NCBI RefSeq assembly: GCF_020026925.1
Contig: NZ_JAIQDW010000013.1
Coordinates: 80,824-144,823, forward strand
Direction of reading: 5' to 3'
Source of the DNA: Flavobacterium hibisci
GTDB taxonomy: Bacteria > Bacteroidota > Bacteroidia > Flavobacteriales > Flavobacteriaceae
Length of the DNA: 64,000 nt
In this document: positions 1 through 8,379 of the stretch, piece by piece
How the letters are laid out: each line of letters begins with the position of its first letter
Numbering within the stretch: position 1 is the first letter of the stretch
Notes under the pieces: model-generated
Database searches by the model: none
What the model saw: the letters and a program-made list of their open reading frames with translations, nothing else
What the model was told of the DNA's origin: nothing
Made by a program: the position numbers and the translations under genes

Positions 1-330
1 AAATAAATGTCTTTTATCATAATATTGAATTTCACCTGATGGAAAAGTAAAAACAAAGCGATTATAGCATTCCTTATTCTCTGAAATAATTAAACTTCCT
101 GCAATAGCACAATTTTTATTTTTAGCTAAACGCTGCATCCAAACAACAGTTTCTCCATCCATCGCTTCAGCCATTTTAGAAGCATTCATAGTAAATCCGG
201 TTGAAAACATTTCAGGAAGCACGATCAAATCAACACAAGCATTTATTTCGTTTATTTTAGCTTCGAAATTAATAATGTTATGCTTTGGACTTTCCCAGAC
301 AAGATTCGATTGCATAAGGGCTATTTTCAT
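1..330 (-). CDS. Nitrilase/carbon-nitrogen hydrolase family protein, 3' part outside window
   Basis: This is the N-terminal 110 codons of a gene that runs off the left edge. It begins MKIALMQSNLVW and contains LPEMFSTGF, with the family's catalytic Glu at residue 40. YDKRHL at the edge carries the catalytic Lys. The catalytic Cys would lie outside the window. The LPEMFSTGF context is typical of omega-amidase (YafV-like) members, which hydrolyse alpha-ketoglutaramate or alpha-ketosuccinamate in the cytoplasm. The family is clear from the motifs; the omega-amidase assignment is an inference from half a protein. Confidence 0.85.
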   Translation of the reverse strand, partial: MKIALMQSNLVWESPKHNIINFEAKINEINACVDLIVLPEMFSTGFTMNASKMAEAMDGETVVWMQRLAKNKNCAIAGSLIISENKECYNRFVFTFPSGEIQYYDKRHLF

Positions 331-354
331 ATTTTTCAATTTTATATAAAGATA

Positions 355-387
355 AAAAAACGCATCCAAATTAATGAATGCGTTTTT
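355..387 (-). terminator. Rho-independent terminator of the lipoprotein gene
   Basis: An inverted repeat (AAAAACGCAT / ATGCGTTTTT) with flanking A and T runs lies just downstream of the minus-strand lipoprotein gene and before the nitrilase-family gene. Confidence 0.75.
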
Positions 388-430
388 AAAACCTATTGGT
401 CTAGCTTTGATCTTTCGTAATTACTTTTAA

Positions 431-1279
431 TTAGTAATAATAGTAATTCATAGTTGTTGTATTAGACGGCGTTGTGCTGCCTGCACTATAATATTTTTCT
501 ACAGCTTTTATAATATTTTTATTTTTATCATAAGTGTTTTCAAATTTAATCGTTGCCGTGAGTTTATCAGAATAATAATCATATACACTTATCGTTTTTA
601 AATTATTTACAGACACCTGACTTCCCAAACAATACCTAAATGCATCTGGTTTTATACCTGATAAATAATTATTCCCTTCGTCATATTGTATCTTATAATA
701 TGAATCAAACAAACCGGTCCCTGGTGCTTCATAACGAATTAAATTTCCATTAGAATATTCAAAAAGCTCCTCATTATCAACATCTGTAACATCAGAACAT
801 ACTGTTTTTTCCCCTCCGGTAATCTGAACATAATGTTTTATAGATGTCAGAGCAGAATTTGAATAGGTCTGACTAATTCTATCGGTTGAATTTGTTACAT
901 ACCCCGATTGTTTTTTTGTTCGGGCAATACACATATTCGTAATCAGTCCATTTGTATATTCTAACGAATTTAATTGATCTATTACATCGGAAGGACTGGA
1001 TATATAGTATTCTTTTAAATTCCAACTAATCATTTTATTAGTTGAGTCATAGTTAAATGTTGTCTGGTAAAATTTATCCTGATCTTTTATAGTTAGCTTA
1101 GAAATATTTCCTAAATTATTATATTCATATTCACTTGTTTTTATGACTATGCCATTTTGAATTTCTTCAACTTTTTTTATTTTATTAGAAGATGAGTTTT
1201 GAGAATCATCTGATCCTGAATCACTCGAACAAGCGAATACAAAAGAAGTTAGCAATAATAGGAGTAGTTTTTTTTTCAT
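431..1279 (-). CDS. Putative lipoprotein of unknown function
   Basis: The 282-residue protein starts with a basic N-terminus, a Leu-rich stretch and a lipobox FVFAC with Cys at about 17, followed by a Ser/Asp-rich tether. It is therefore predicted to be a lipoprotein. The body contains YxxxGNI/YDxxxN-type short repeats (for example YNNLGNISKL and YSNGNLIRYE) resembling the YD-like beta-strand repeats common in Bacteroidetes surface lipoproteins. The ATG at 1279 is the only sensible start before the signal peptide. It appears to be a single gene with its own terminator at 355-387. The function is not recognisable. Confidence 0.75.
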   Translation of the reverse strand: MKKKLLLLLLTSFVFACSSDSGSDDSQNSSSNKIKKVEEIQNGIVIKTSEYEYNNLGNISKLTIKDQDKFYQTTFNYDSTNKMISWNLKEYYISSPSDVIDQLNSLEYTNGLITNMCIARTKKQSGYVTNSTDRISQTYSNSALTSIKHYVQITGGEKTVCSDVTDVDNEELFEYSNGNLIRYEAPGTGLFDSYYKIQYDEGNNYLSGIKPDAFRYCLGSQVSVNNLKTISVYDYYSDKLTATIKFENTYDKNKNIIKAVEKYYSAGSTTPSNTTTMNYYYY

Positions 1280-1370
1280 ATAGATTTAATTGATTTTGCA
1301 TGCCTTCTATCATATTGTAAAAGCATTTTTTTTCCAAATATAAACAAATTATTAAGATTATTTATACTAC

Positions 1371-1403
1371 AAAAAAAGCCCCAACAATTGGGGCGTTTTT
1401 ATA
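1371..1403 (-). terminator. Terminator of the sdhCAB operon
   Basis: A GC-rich 7-bp stem (GCCCCAA / TTGGGGC, 3-nt loop), followed on the minus strand by a T run, lies 20 bp downstream of sdhB. Confidence 0.85.
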
Positions 1404-1422
1404 GTTTTTATGATAAAGTAAC

Positions 1423-2169
1423 TTATCCTTTTAAACTTGCTGCCAAATACTCACGATTCATACGTGCGATATTTTCAAGAGAAATTCCTTTAGGACATTC
1501 TACTTCACAAGCTCCGGTGTTAGTACAGTTACCAAAACCTTCTAAATCCATTTGATGAACCATGTTTAATACACGTTCTGTAGCCTCAACTTTACCTTGT
1601 GGCAATAAAGCATATTGCGAAACTTTTGCCCCTACGAATAACATTGCAGATGAGTTTTTACAAGTTGCAACGCATGCGCCGCAACCAATACAAGCTGCAG
1701 CATCGAATGATTTGTCAGCATCGCTTTTGTTGATTGGAATTGTATTGGCATCGATTGTATTTCCTGAAGTATTTACAGAGATAAATCCACCTGCATGCTG
1801 AATTCTGTCGAAAGAACTTCTGTCAACAACTAAATCTTTGATTACAGGGAACGCTTTTGCTCTGAATGGTTCGATAAAAATCGTATCACCATCTTTAAAC
1901 ATACGCATATGTAACTGGCAAGTCGTAACACCTCTGTCCGGTCCGTGAGCTTCACCATTGATGAATAAAGAACACATTCCGCAGATTCCCTCACGACAGT
2001 CGTGGTCAAATGCTACAGGCTCTTCTCCTTTATTGATTAATTGTTCGTTAAGAACATCAAGCATTTCAAGGAAAGACATATCCGGTTCGATTCCATCGAT
2101 AGGATATTCTACAATCCCTCCTTTATCTTGTGCGTTTTTTTGACGCCATATTTTTAATGTAAGTTTCAT
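1423..2169 (-). CDS. sdhB: Succinate dehydrogenase/fumarate reductase iron-sulfur subunit
   Basis: This 248-residue subunit carries electrons from the flavoprotein to the quinone site of complex II. The N-terminal plant-ferredoxin domain holds the [2Fe-2S] ligands in [11 protein letters not shown] (about residues 57-67) with a later Cys in TTCQLH. The C-terminal domain has [11 protein letters not shown] and [14 protein letters not shown] for the [4Fe-4S] and [3Fe-4S] clusters. Length and motifs match the family. It is the last gene of the sdhC-A-B operon. An unusual 443-bp gap occupied by a four-helix-bundle gene separates it from sdhA, so its expression depends on read-through of that gene or on a secondary promoter. 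Confidence 0.96.
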   Translation of the reverse strand: MKLTLKIWRQKNAQDKGGIVEYPIDGIEPDMSFLEMLDVLNEQLINKGEEPVAFDHDCREGICGMCSLFINGEAHGPDRGVTTCQLHMRMFKDGDTIFIEPFRAKAFPVIKDLVVDRSSFDRIQHAGGFISVNTSGNTIDANTIPINKSDADKSFDAAACIGCGACVATCKNSSAMLFVGAKVSQYALLPQGKVEATERVLNMVHQMDLEGFGNCTNTGACEVECPKGISLENIARMNREYLAASLKG

Positions 2170-2189
2170 ATTTATGTTATGTGTTATAA

Positions 2190-2201
2190 GTTAAGAGTTA
2201 A
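2190..2201. repeat. Left arm of 12-bp inverted repeat around the IVP gene
   Basis: The sequence GTTAAGAGTTAA is matched exactly in inverted orientation at 2596-2607 on the other side of the four-helix-bundle gene. Further similarity (GGGTTA inside, GTTATAA outside) extends the repeat imperfectly. Confidence 0.7.
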
Positions 2202-2215
2202 ACGTCATAGGGTTA

Positions 2216-2590
2216 CTACTCCATTTTAGTCCTAGCTAAATAATTTATATATCCATTTAATATTGCTTTGGTTCTTTCGAACCTTTCTCTAAATTTTTGT
2301 AACAAATCTTCTTCAATATAATTCTCATCTAAAGCTGTAATTACCTGATTTAAAGCTTCTGTTAGAGAACCTCTGGCAATTCTGCAGAATTGAATATTTT
2401 CTTGATAATGATATCTTCCAAACCCTTCGGCAATATTATCACTAACAGATCTAGAAGATCGTTTAAGCTGACTTGTTAAGGCATATTTTTCGTCAATTGG
2501 AAATTTTGGAAGAATATTTCGAGAGACAAAGATTCTTAATTCTCGTGCTGCTTTCCAGCATTCCAAATCTTCGAACGACTTTAAACTCAT
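2216..2590 (-). CDS. Four-helix-bundle protein, 23S rRNA intervening-sequence (IVP) family
   Basis: The 124-residue protein has the family hallmarks: F..L..WK.A near the N-terminus, LTSQLKRSSRSVSDNIAEGFGR (about residues 40-60) and a C-terminal Tyr/Leu helix. Relatives form small four-helix bundles and were first seen as ORFs inside 23S rRNA intervening sequences. Their biochemical role is not established. Here the gene sits between sdhA and sdhB, where complex II operons normally have nothing, and it is bracketed by inverted repeats at 2190-2201 and 2596-2607. That suggests a small inserted cassette. The ATG at 2590 fits the family start. Confidence 0.88.
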   Translation of the reverse strand: MSLKSFEDLECWKAARELRIFVSRNILPKFPIDEKYALTSQLKRSSRSVSDNIAEGFGRYHYQENIQFCRIARGSLTEALNQVITALDENYIEEDLLQKFRERFERTKAILNGYINYLARTKME

Positions 2591-2595
2591 AACCC

Positions 2596-2607
2596 TTAAC
2601 TCTTAAC
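2596..2607. repeat. Right arm of 12-bp inverted repeat around the IVP gene
   Basis: TTAACTCTTAAC is the exact reverse complement of 2190-2201. It lies just upstream of the IVP start codon and about 6 bp from the end of sdhA. Confidence 0.7.
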
Positions 2608-2612
2608 CTTTT

Positions 2613-4613
2613 TTATTTATAACTTCTTTGAACTAATTTAATGTTTTCGTAAACCAGAGGTTCTTTGTGTAATACGGCATCACTTGGTTTTCCTTTGTAC
2701 TCCCAGGCTGCTACGTATGCAAAGTTTTCATCATCACGAAGTGCTTCTCCTTCTTCTGTCTGATATTCTTCACGGAAGTGACCTCCACAAGACTCATTTC
2801 GGTGTAAAGCATCTTTCGCAAACAATTCTCCTAATTCTAAGAAATCGGCAACACGGATTGCTTTTTCTAATTCCTGATTAAACTCGTTAGCACTTCCAGG
2901 TACTTTAACATCTTTATAAAACTCTTCACGTAAAGCGGCAATTTCTTCCATAGCTTCAGCTAAACCTTTAGCGTTACGGGCCATACCTACTTTGTTCCAC
3001 ATAATTTTACCTAATTTTTTGTGGAAATAATCTACAGAATGAGTTCCGTTATTATTGATAAAATTATTGATCAAATCTTTTACTGATTTTTCAGCTTCAA
3101 CGAATTCCGGCAAGTCAGTAGAAATTGGTCCCATTTTAATATCCGGAGCTAAGTAATCCCCAATAGTGTATGGCAATACAAAATATCCATCAGCTAAACC
3201 TTGCATTAAAGCAGAAGCTCCAAGTCTGTTTGCTCCGTGATCAGAGAAGTTAGACTCTCCAATGGAGAAACATCCAGGAATTGTAGTCATTAAGTTATAA
3301 TCAACCCATGTTCCTCCCATTGTATAGTGAACCGCTGGGTAAATCATCATTGGCGTTACATACGGATCTTCGTCAACGATTTTCAAGTACATTTGGAATA
3401 AGTTTCCGTATTTACTTTTTACGATATCAGTTCCTAATTTAGTAACTAAAGCTTTATCATTTTCATTCAGTCCTTTTACGTGAGCAGCTTCTTTTCCGTA
3501 ACGTTCGATAGCAGCCGCAAAATCAAGATAAACTGCTTCGCCCGTTTTATTAACGCCAAAACCAGCATCACATCTTTCTTTAGCCGCACGGGATGCAACG
3601 TCACGAGGAACCAGGTTACCAAAAGCAGGATATCTTCTTTCCAAGAAATAATCTCTGTCTGCTTCAGCAATATCAGTTGCTTTTTTCTTTCCTTCACGAA
3701 TAGCTTGTGCATCTTCTAATTTTGCAGGAACCCAAATACGACCGTCATTACGTAACGATTCAGACATCAAAGTCAGTTTAGACTGATGATCTCCTGAAAC
3801 CGGAATACATGTTGGGTGAATTTGTGTGTAACAAGGATTTGCGAAAAACGCTCCTTTTTTATGAATTTTCCACGCTGCTGTTGCGTTACTTCCCATAGCA
3901 TTTGTAGAAAGGAAAAATACGTTTCCGTATCCACCTGAACCAATTACTACCGCGTGAGCAGAATGCCTTTCAATTTCTCCAGTGATTAAGTTACGAGCGA
4001 TAATCCCTCTCGCTTTTCCGTCAATAACTACTAATTCCAGCATTTCATGACGGTTATACATTTTTATTTTTCCACGGCCAATCTGACGGTTCATTGCAGA
4101 ATAAGCTCCTAACAATAACTGCTGCCCGGTTTGTCCTTGTGCGTAAAATGTACGCGAAACCAATGTTCCTCCAAAAGAACGGTTATCTAATAATCCACCG
4201 TATTCACGAGCCAATGGTACACCTTGAGCCACACACTGGTCAATAATATTGGCAGAAACCTCAGCCAAACGGTGAACGTTTGCCTCACGTGCACGGTAGT
4301 CACCTCCTTTTACAGTATCGTAGAATAATCTGTAAACTGAGTCACCGTCACCTTTATAGTTTTTTGCCGCGTTGATACCCCCTTGTGCTGCAATAGAGTG
4401 CGCACGACGTGGAGAATCCTGGAAGCAAAATGCTTTTACGTTATATCCTAACTCTGCTAGAGTAGCCGCAGCTGAACCTCCAGCCAAACCTGTACCAACT
4501 ACGATAATATCAAGATTACGTTTGTTAGCCGGGTTTACTAAATTAATATGATCTTTATAATTTGTCCATTTGTCCGCTATAGGACCATTTGGAATTTTTG
4601 AATCTAATGCCAT
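2613..4613 (-). CDS. sdhA: Succinate dehydrogenase/fumarate reductase flavoprotein subunit
   Basis: The 666-residue catalytic subunit of complex II oxidises succinate to fumarate. It shows the FAD-binding [18 protein letters not shown] near residue 42, the [11 protein letters not shown] motif containing the His that anchors FAD, a substrate-site segment HPTCIP, and a C-terminal [10 protein letters not shown] capping region. The length fits Bacteroidetes SdhA of the membrane-b-type (single large cytochrome b) complexes. It follows sdhC by 15 bp and was probably adjacent to sdhB before the insertion of the IVP gene. Confidence 0.97.
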   Translation of the reverse strand: MALDSKIPNGPIADKWTNYKDHINLVNPANKRNLDIIVVGTGLAGGSAAATLAELGYNVKAFCFQDSPRRAHSIAAQGGINAAKNYKGDGDSVYRLFYDTVKGGDYRAREANVHRLAEVSANIIDQCVAQGVPLAREYGGLLDNRSFGGTLVSRTFYAQGQTGQQLLLGAYSAMNRQIGRGKIKMYNRHEMLELVVIDGKARGIIARNLITGEIERHSAHAVVIGSGGYGNVFFLSTNAMGSNATAAWKIHKKGAFFANPCYTQIHPTCIPVSGDHQSKLTLMSESLRNDGRIWVPAKLEDAQAIREGKKKATDIAEADRDYFLERRYPAFGNLVPRDVASRAAKERCDAGFGVNKTGEAVYLDFAAAIERYGKEAAHVKGLNENDKALVTKLGTDIVKSKYGNLFQMYLKIVDEDPYVTPMMIYPAVHYTMGGTWVDYNLMTTIPGCFSIGESNFSDHGANRLGASALMQGLADGYFVLPYTIGDYLAPDIKMGPISTDLPEFVEAEKSVKDLINNFINNNGTHSVDYFHKKLGKIMWNKVGMARNAKGLAEAMEEIAALREEFYKDVKVPGSANEFNQELEKAIRVADFLELGELFAKDALHRNESCGGHFREEYQTEEGEALRDDENFAYVAAWEYKGKPSDAVLHKEPLVYENIKLVQRSYK

Positions 4614-4628
4614 TATAATTGATATTAA

Positions 4629-5294
4629 TTATTGTTTGAAATGATGAAATAAGGCGATAATTACGAAAAGTGCCGGAACAACAACTGCGAACCAGTAACC
4701 CACTTTTGCCAAAAATCTTGAATATTTGTTGTGCATCCCTACAGATTGAAGAGAAGATGCGAACCCGTGCCATAAGTGAAATCCTAAAAGGATAAACGAC
4801 ACACAGTATAATCCTGTACGGATTGGGTCATGAAATTTGTGAACTAACTCACCATAATATCTTGTAGCATCTGGTGCAGTTCCTGCTATGTATTTATACG
4901 TAACTTCAGGAAACCAGAAATCGTAAAAATGCAGTCCTAAGAATGCTAAAATAACCAATCCAGAAATAATCATATTTCTAGAACTCCATGATGCATTTGC
5001 AGCTCCGTTATAATTCGCATAAGCAATAGGCCTAGCAGCTCTGTTTTGAGCAGTAAGTATAAAGCCCATTATGAAATGGAAAATTACTCCAATTGCCAAA
5101 ATTGGCTGCATTACAAATTGTATTAGCGGATTGTAACCCATAAAATGTGAAGCCTCGTTAAAAACGTCTTCACTAATAACAGAAATGAAGTTTAAGGTAA
5201 CATGCAGCGCTAAAAAAGTGATTAAGAATATTCCCGAAAGAGCCATAGCTACTTTCTTTAAGATGGAAGCATTCAATAGTGCAGATTGTGCCAT
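4629..5294 (-). CDS. sdhC: Succinate dehydrogenase cytochrome b subunit
   Basis: The 221-residue membrane anchor of complex II belongs to the single-polypeptide, five-helix type (B. subtilis/Wolinella style), so no sdhD is expected. Hydrophobic helices are visible around residues 15-35, 60-82, 107-128, 155-177 and 200-218. Conserved His residues (LALHVTLNF, GVIFHFIMG, LGLHFYDFW, FHLWHG) can ligate two haems b. It is the first gene of the operon, with a promoter at 5328-5358. Confidence 0.93.
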   Translation of the reverse strand: MAQSALLNASILKKVAMALSGIFLITFLALHVTLNFISVISEDVFNEASHFMGYNPLIQFVMQPILAIGVIFHFIMGFILTAQNRAARPIAYANYNGAANASWSSRNMIISGLVILAFLGLHFYDFWFPEVTYKYIAGTAPDATRYYGELVHKFHDPIRTGLYCVSFILLGFHLWHGFASSLQSVGMHNKYSRFLAKVGYWFAVVVPALFVIIALFHHFKQ

Positions 5295-5327
5295 AAGTGT
5301 TTAAGTAGTTTGTTTTAAAAAATTAAG

Positions 5328-5358
5328 CAAAAATAACTCAATTACATATCAACTACAA
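5328..5358 (-). promoter_or_regulatory. Predicted promoter of sdhCAB
   Basis: On the minus strand this reads TTG-N20-TATTTTTG, a full match to the Bacteroidetes consensus TTG-N17-23-TAnnTTTG. It lies 34 bp upstream of the sdhC start codon. Confidence 0.6.
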
Positions 5359-5650
5359 CCATTTCGTTGTTATTTATAATGATTTTAAAATAGGTTGCAT
5401 ATACGTACTTTTACGTATTAAAAAAGCAGAATACGCATTAAATTATTATAAAAATTTTCAAATGTATAATTTACCACCTCTATTTCAGAAAATAGTAATC
5501 TCATAAAAAAATAACAAAACATTGCTAAATTATTATTTTACTGCAACTTCTGACTACTTTTCTCCAAAACTCCCCTTAAACCAGAATTTTATACTCGCAA
5601 AAATTGTCATTCCATTCTAATAACTTTACCTTTACAGTCTTCAAAAAAAA
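5359..5650. other. Divergent intergenic region, no gene seen
   Basis: This AT-rich spacer lies between the sdh promoter and the HMG-CoA synthase gene. No ORF, RNA gene or strong hairpin is seen. TAACTTTA at 5621 is a weak -7-like element for the rightward gene, with its upstream TTG only 14 bp away. Confidence 0.5.
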
Positions 5651-7018
5651 ATGAGAATGAAAACAGGAATTGACGCTATTTCTTTTGATGTAGCTAAGAT
5701 ACATTTACCCATAAAAACTTTAGCAATTGCCAGGAATATCGAACCAGAAAAATTAGAAAAAGGTCTTGGATTACTAAAAATGACTTTTCCGGACGTTTAT
5801 CAGGATGCGGTAGTTTTTGGAGCAAATGCTTTAACAAAACTTATTATTGACAACAATATAAACCTAAATGAAATCAGCCGAATCTATGTTGGCACCGAAA
5901 GCAGTATTGACAGTTCGAAACCAATTGCTTCTTATTTGATTAGTTTAATAGAGCAAAAATTTGGCGAAGATGCTTTGGCTGAATGTGATGTTGTCGATTT
6001 CACTTTTGCTTGTATTGGCGGAGTTGATGCCATGCAAAACTGTTTGGATTTTGTAAAATTGAATCCATCGAAAAAAGCAATCGTAGTAACCAGTGACTTT
6101 GCAAAATACGATTTAAATTCTGGTGGAGAATATACACAAGGTGCCGGAGCGGTTGCAATGCTGATTACTGCAAATCCAAAAATCATTGCTTTCGATGACA
6201 ATTGGGCCACAAGCACAAAAGGGGTTTTTGACTTTTTTAAACCGTACAGAAGCATTTCAAAAGAAGCCATTACACAAAATACAAATAACGAATCGTGGTT
6301 TGACAATTTAGAAGCCGAAATCGAAATCCATAAAGACCAGCCAGTTTTTGATGGCCAATATTCGAATCAATGCTATATGGATCGTACGCGAAATGCTTAC
6401 TTTTCGTTCAAGAAATTAAAAAACACAACCGAAACTTTATACAATACCTGGAACAGCATTATCATGCATCTTCCCTATTCTTTTCAGGGACGCAGAATGT
6501 CGTCTGAAATCTATGCTTTAGATCATATTGATAAAATTATTGCTGATGATATGGCACCGGCAGATTACCAAAACAAAATTAAAGAGATTGGAAAATCCGA
6601 TGAATACAAAAAATTCGTTACCGAGAAATTGCAGCCTGCAGAATTAGCTTCTTCTTTAATAGGAAATCTTTATACAGGTTCTATTTTTATGGGATTATTA
6701 TCGACTTTAGCTCATTATTATGATACAAAAAAAGAAATCTCCGGAACTAAATTTGGTTTCTTAGCTTATGGAAGCGGATCGAAATCAAAAGTTTTTGAAG
6801 GAACAATTCAACCGGAATGGCAATCGGCTTTGGCCAAAATCCAACTTTTTGAAAATCTGGAAGAAAGTACAGAAATTGGATTTGAAACTTACGAAAGCCT
6901 TCACAAAAAAGAACAAAAGCAAAGCGTTCGAACTCCTAAAAATGAATGGGTTTTAGACAGAATCGAAACAGAGATTCCGACTCTGATTGGAGCACGTTAT
7001 TATAAATGGGTGGATTAA
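5651..7018 (+). CDS. Hydroxymethylglutaryl-CoA synthase
   Basis: The 455-residue thiolase-fold enzyme condenses acetyl-CoA with acetoacetyl-CoA to give HMG-CoA, the entry to the mevalonate isoprenoid pathway used by Flavobacteriia. The nucleophilic Cys is in DFTFACIGGVDAMQN (about residue 120), the N-terminal Glu region is YVGTESSIDSSKP, and the C-terminal FLAYGSGSKSKVFEG loop is typical. The start may be 5651 or the second ATG at 5657, which gives MKTGIDAI. It appears to be transcribed alone, with a terminator at 7051-7083. Confidence 0.93.
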   Translation: MRMKTGIDAISFDVAKIHLPIKTLAIARNIEPEKLEKGLGLLKMTFPDVYQDAVVFGANALTKLIIDNNINLNEISRIYVGTESSIDSSKPIASYLISLIEQKFGEDALAECDVVDFTFACIGGVDAMQNCLDFVKLNPSKKAIVVTSDFAKYDLNSGGEYTQGAGAVAMLITANPKIIAFDDNWATSTKGVFDFFKPYRSISKEAITQNTNNESWFDNLEAEIEIHKDQPVFDGQYSNQCYMDRTRNAYFSFKKLKNTTETLYNTWNSIIMHLPYSFQGRRMSSEIYALDHIDKIIADDMAPADYQNKIKEIGKSDEYKKFVTEKLQPAELASSLIGNLYTGSIFMGLLSTLAHYYDTKKEISGTKFGFLAYGSGSKSKVFEGTIQPEWQSALAKIQLFENLEESTEIGFETYESLHKKEQKQSVRTPKNEWVLDRIETEIPTLIGARYYKWVD

Positions 7019-7050
7019 ATTTTAAAATTCCAATTTTTAAAACCCCAAAT

Positions 7051-7083
7051 AAAACCGAAGTTTAAAAAGCTTTGGTTTTTTTA
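7051..7083 (+). terminator. Terminator of the HMG-CoA synthase gene
   Basis: The stem AAAACCGAAG / CTTTGGTTTT, containing one G-T pair, is followed by a T run 33 bp after the stop codon. Confidence 0.75.
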
Positions 7084-7131
7084 TGATATTATGAGGACAT
7101 GGATTATAAATTCAGGCTTTGAGTTATTTCA

Positions 7132-7812
7132 TCAATTAAAATCTTGATGTAATCTTATTTTTCGTTTCTCTTCCATTTCAGCACTAAAGAAAGCATCAAT
7201 ACTTATTTCATTATCTAATAATTGCCATACTTCATCTTGGGGAAAATGTTCAAGAATAAAGTCATTTGGATCATCTAAAAAATATCTGGCATTCCATAAT
7301 TTCCCTTCTCCTTCATCAGTAATAATAGTTTGCCTTCCCCATGTCACGTCGATAAGTGCCCATTTATCATAAAGCTTTACCGCATTCCATGCATGATTTG
7401 TGTCACTTAGTTTTTCGCCTTTATACCCATATCCTTTAGCATAACCAGTAATTACAGCACATTTTATTTTGGCAATATCACAAATTGCTTTAAACAAATT
7501 TGCATATCCAGAGCAAACAGATTTTCTGTTTGTTAAAGTTGCAGCAGGAGAAACATCAATGTCCTTGTTATTTAAAAAAGTATCCCAATCGTATTCTATA
7601 TTTTCTATTATCCAAAAATAAATTCTTGCTGAAATTTCGGTTTTTGTTTTAGCGTTTTTCTTAAGATAAAGAGCCAAAGATTCTACATTTGATGTTTCAG
7701 ATTTCGGAACCTCTTTGACATATTTTTCTACCTCTTGAAAATTCTTAATCTGAGAATAACCAGAAATTGAAATAAATAGAATTAGTAATATTATAAGTTT
7801 GTTTGCCTTCAC
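7132..7812 (-). CDS. Exported transglutaminase-like domain protein
   Basis: The 226-residue protein starts at a GTG codon (no upstream ATG) with a signal peptide ending near GYSQ. A transglutaminase-like cysteine fold follows: Cys in RKSVCSGYANLF, His in NHAWNAVKL and Asp in ALIDVTWG form the expected Cys-His-Asp triad. Family members act as proteases or amidases on protein or cell-wall substrates, and the substrate here is unknown. It is convergent with the HMG-CoA synthase gene. Confidence 0.82.
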   Translation of the reverse strand: MKANKLIILLILFISISGYSQIKNFQEVEKYVKEVPKSETSNVESLALYLKKNAKTKTEISARIYFWIIENIEYDWDTFLNNKDIDVSPAATLTNRKSVCSGYANLFKAICDIAKIKCAVITGYAKGYGYKGEKLSDTNHAWNAVKLYDKWALIDVTWGRQTIITDEGEGKLWNARYFLDDPNDFILEHFPQDEVWQLLDNEISIDAFFSAEMEEKRKIRLHQDFN

Positions 7813-7889
7813 TTTTATTTTGTAGTTGTTTATATCAAGAGCGTTTTAAGAATTGTAATATACAAATTCCCTCGATTGAAAAATGATTT

Positions 7890-8275
7890 TCATTATCAAC
7901 TTTATGTTAATCCGAGTTTTGCGTGAGGTATACAGGAGGTATCCTTTATGCCGAAAGCCCGCCCTTGGGACACAACATAAAAATTCTAAATTGCTAAGAT
8001 TAGAGAAATCTGCAAAATCTGCGTGAAATAAATTACCAATCTTTGTGAAGCTACGAGTGTTATTTCTCCGAAAAGGTCGAAACGACAGAACTTTGCGCTT
8101 ATTAAGCTTTGTCGAGTTACTTGCGGAGATTGCTTCGCCAATTCGCTTTCGCTCATGTCTTCGTTCCTCAGAATGACAAGATGGAGAAAAACTTTGCGAC
8201 TTCGCGACTTTTGCGAGCAAAAAAACTTGCGTGCTTTTCGTAAACCTTAGCTAACTCTGCGGTTAAAATTAAAAC
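7890..8275. repeat. Intergenic dispersed-repeat region
   Basis: This gene-free stretch between the transglutaminase and Xaa-Pro aminopeptidase genes is less AT-rich than its surroundings. It contains TGTCATTCTGAGGAACGAAG on the minus strand (8161-8181), the widespread element whose translation reads HSEER. It also has ACTTTGCGACTTCGCGAC near 8191 and AAATCTGCGTGAAA near 8017. The GCGACTT-type part resembles 60650-60785. A long minus-strand reading frame here is an artefact of the repeats. Confidence 0.7.
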
Positions 8276-8343
8276 GAATAAAAATTCCTAAACAAATAAT
8301 AAAACTTTAAGAAATCAATTTTATGTTGATGCCTTAAAATATG

Positions 8344-8351
8344 TAATTTTG
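8344..8351 (+). promoter_or_regulatory. -7 promoter element of the Xaa-Pro aminopeptidase gene
   Basis: TAATTTTG matches TAnnTTTG exactly 28 bp upstream of the start codon. A TTG lies 15 bp further upstream, slightly shorter than the usual 17-23. Confidence 0.5.
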
Positions 8352-8379
8352 AAATTCGAAGTTCAAAAAACAAGTTATT

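Noticed and set aside
7846..8220. 124-codon minus-strand frame
   Set aside because: Its translation contains CHSEERRHE and similar strings that come from the dispersed repeats at this locus. No family, promoter or terminator supports a gene.
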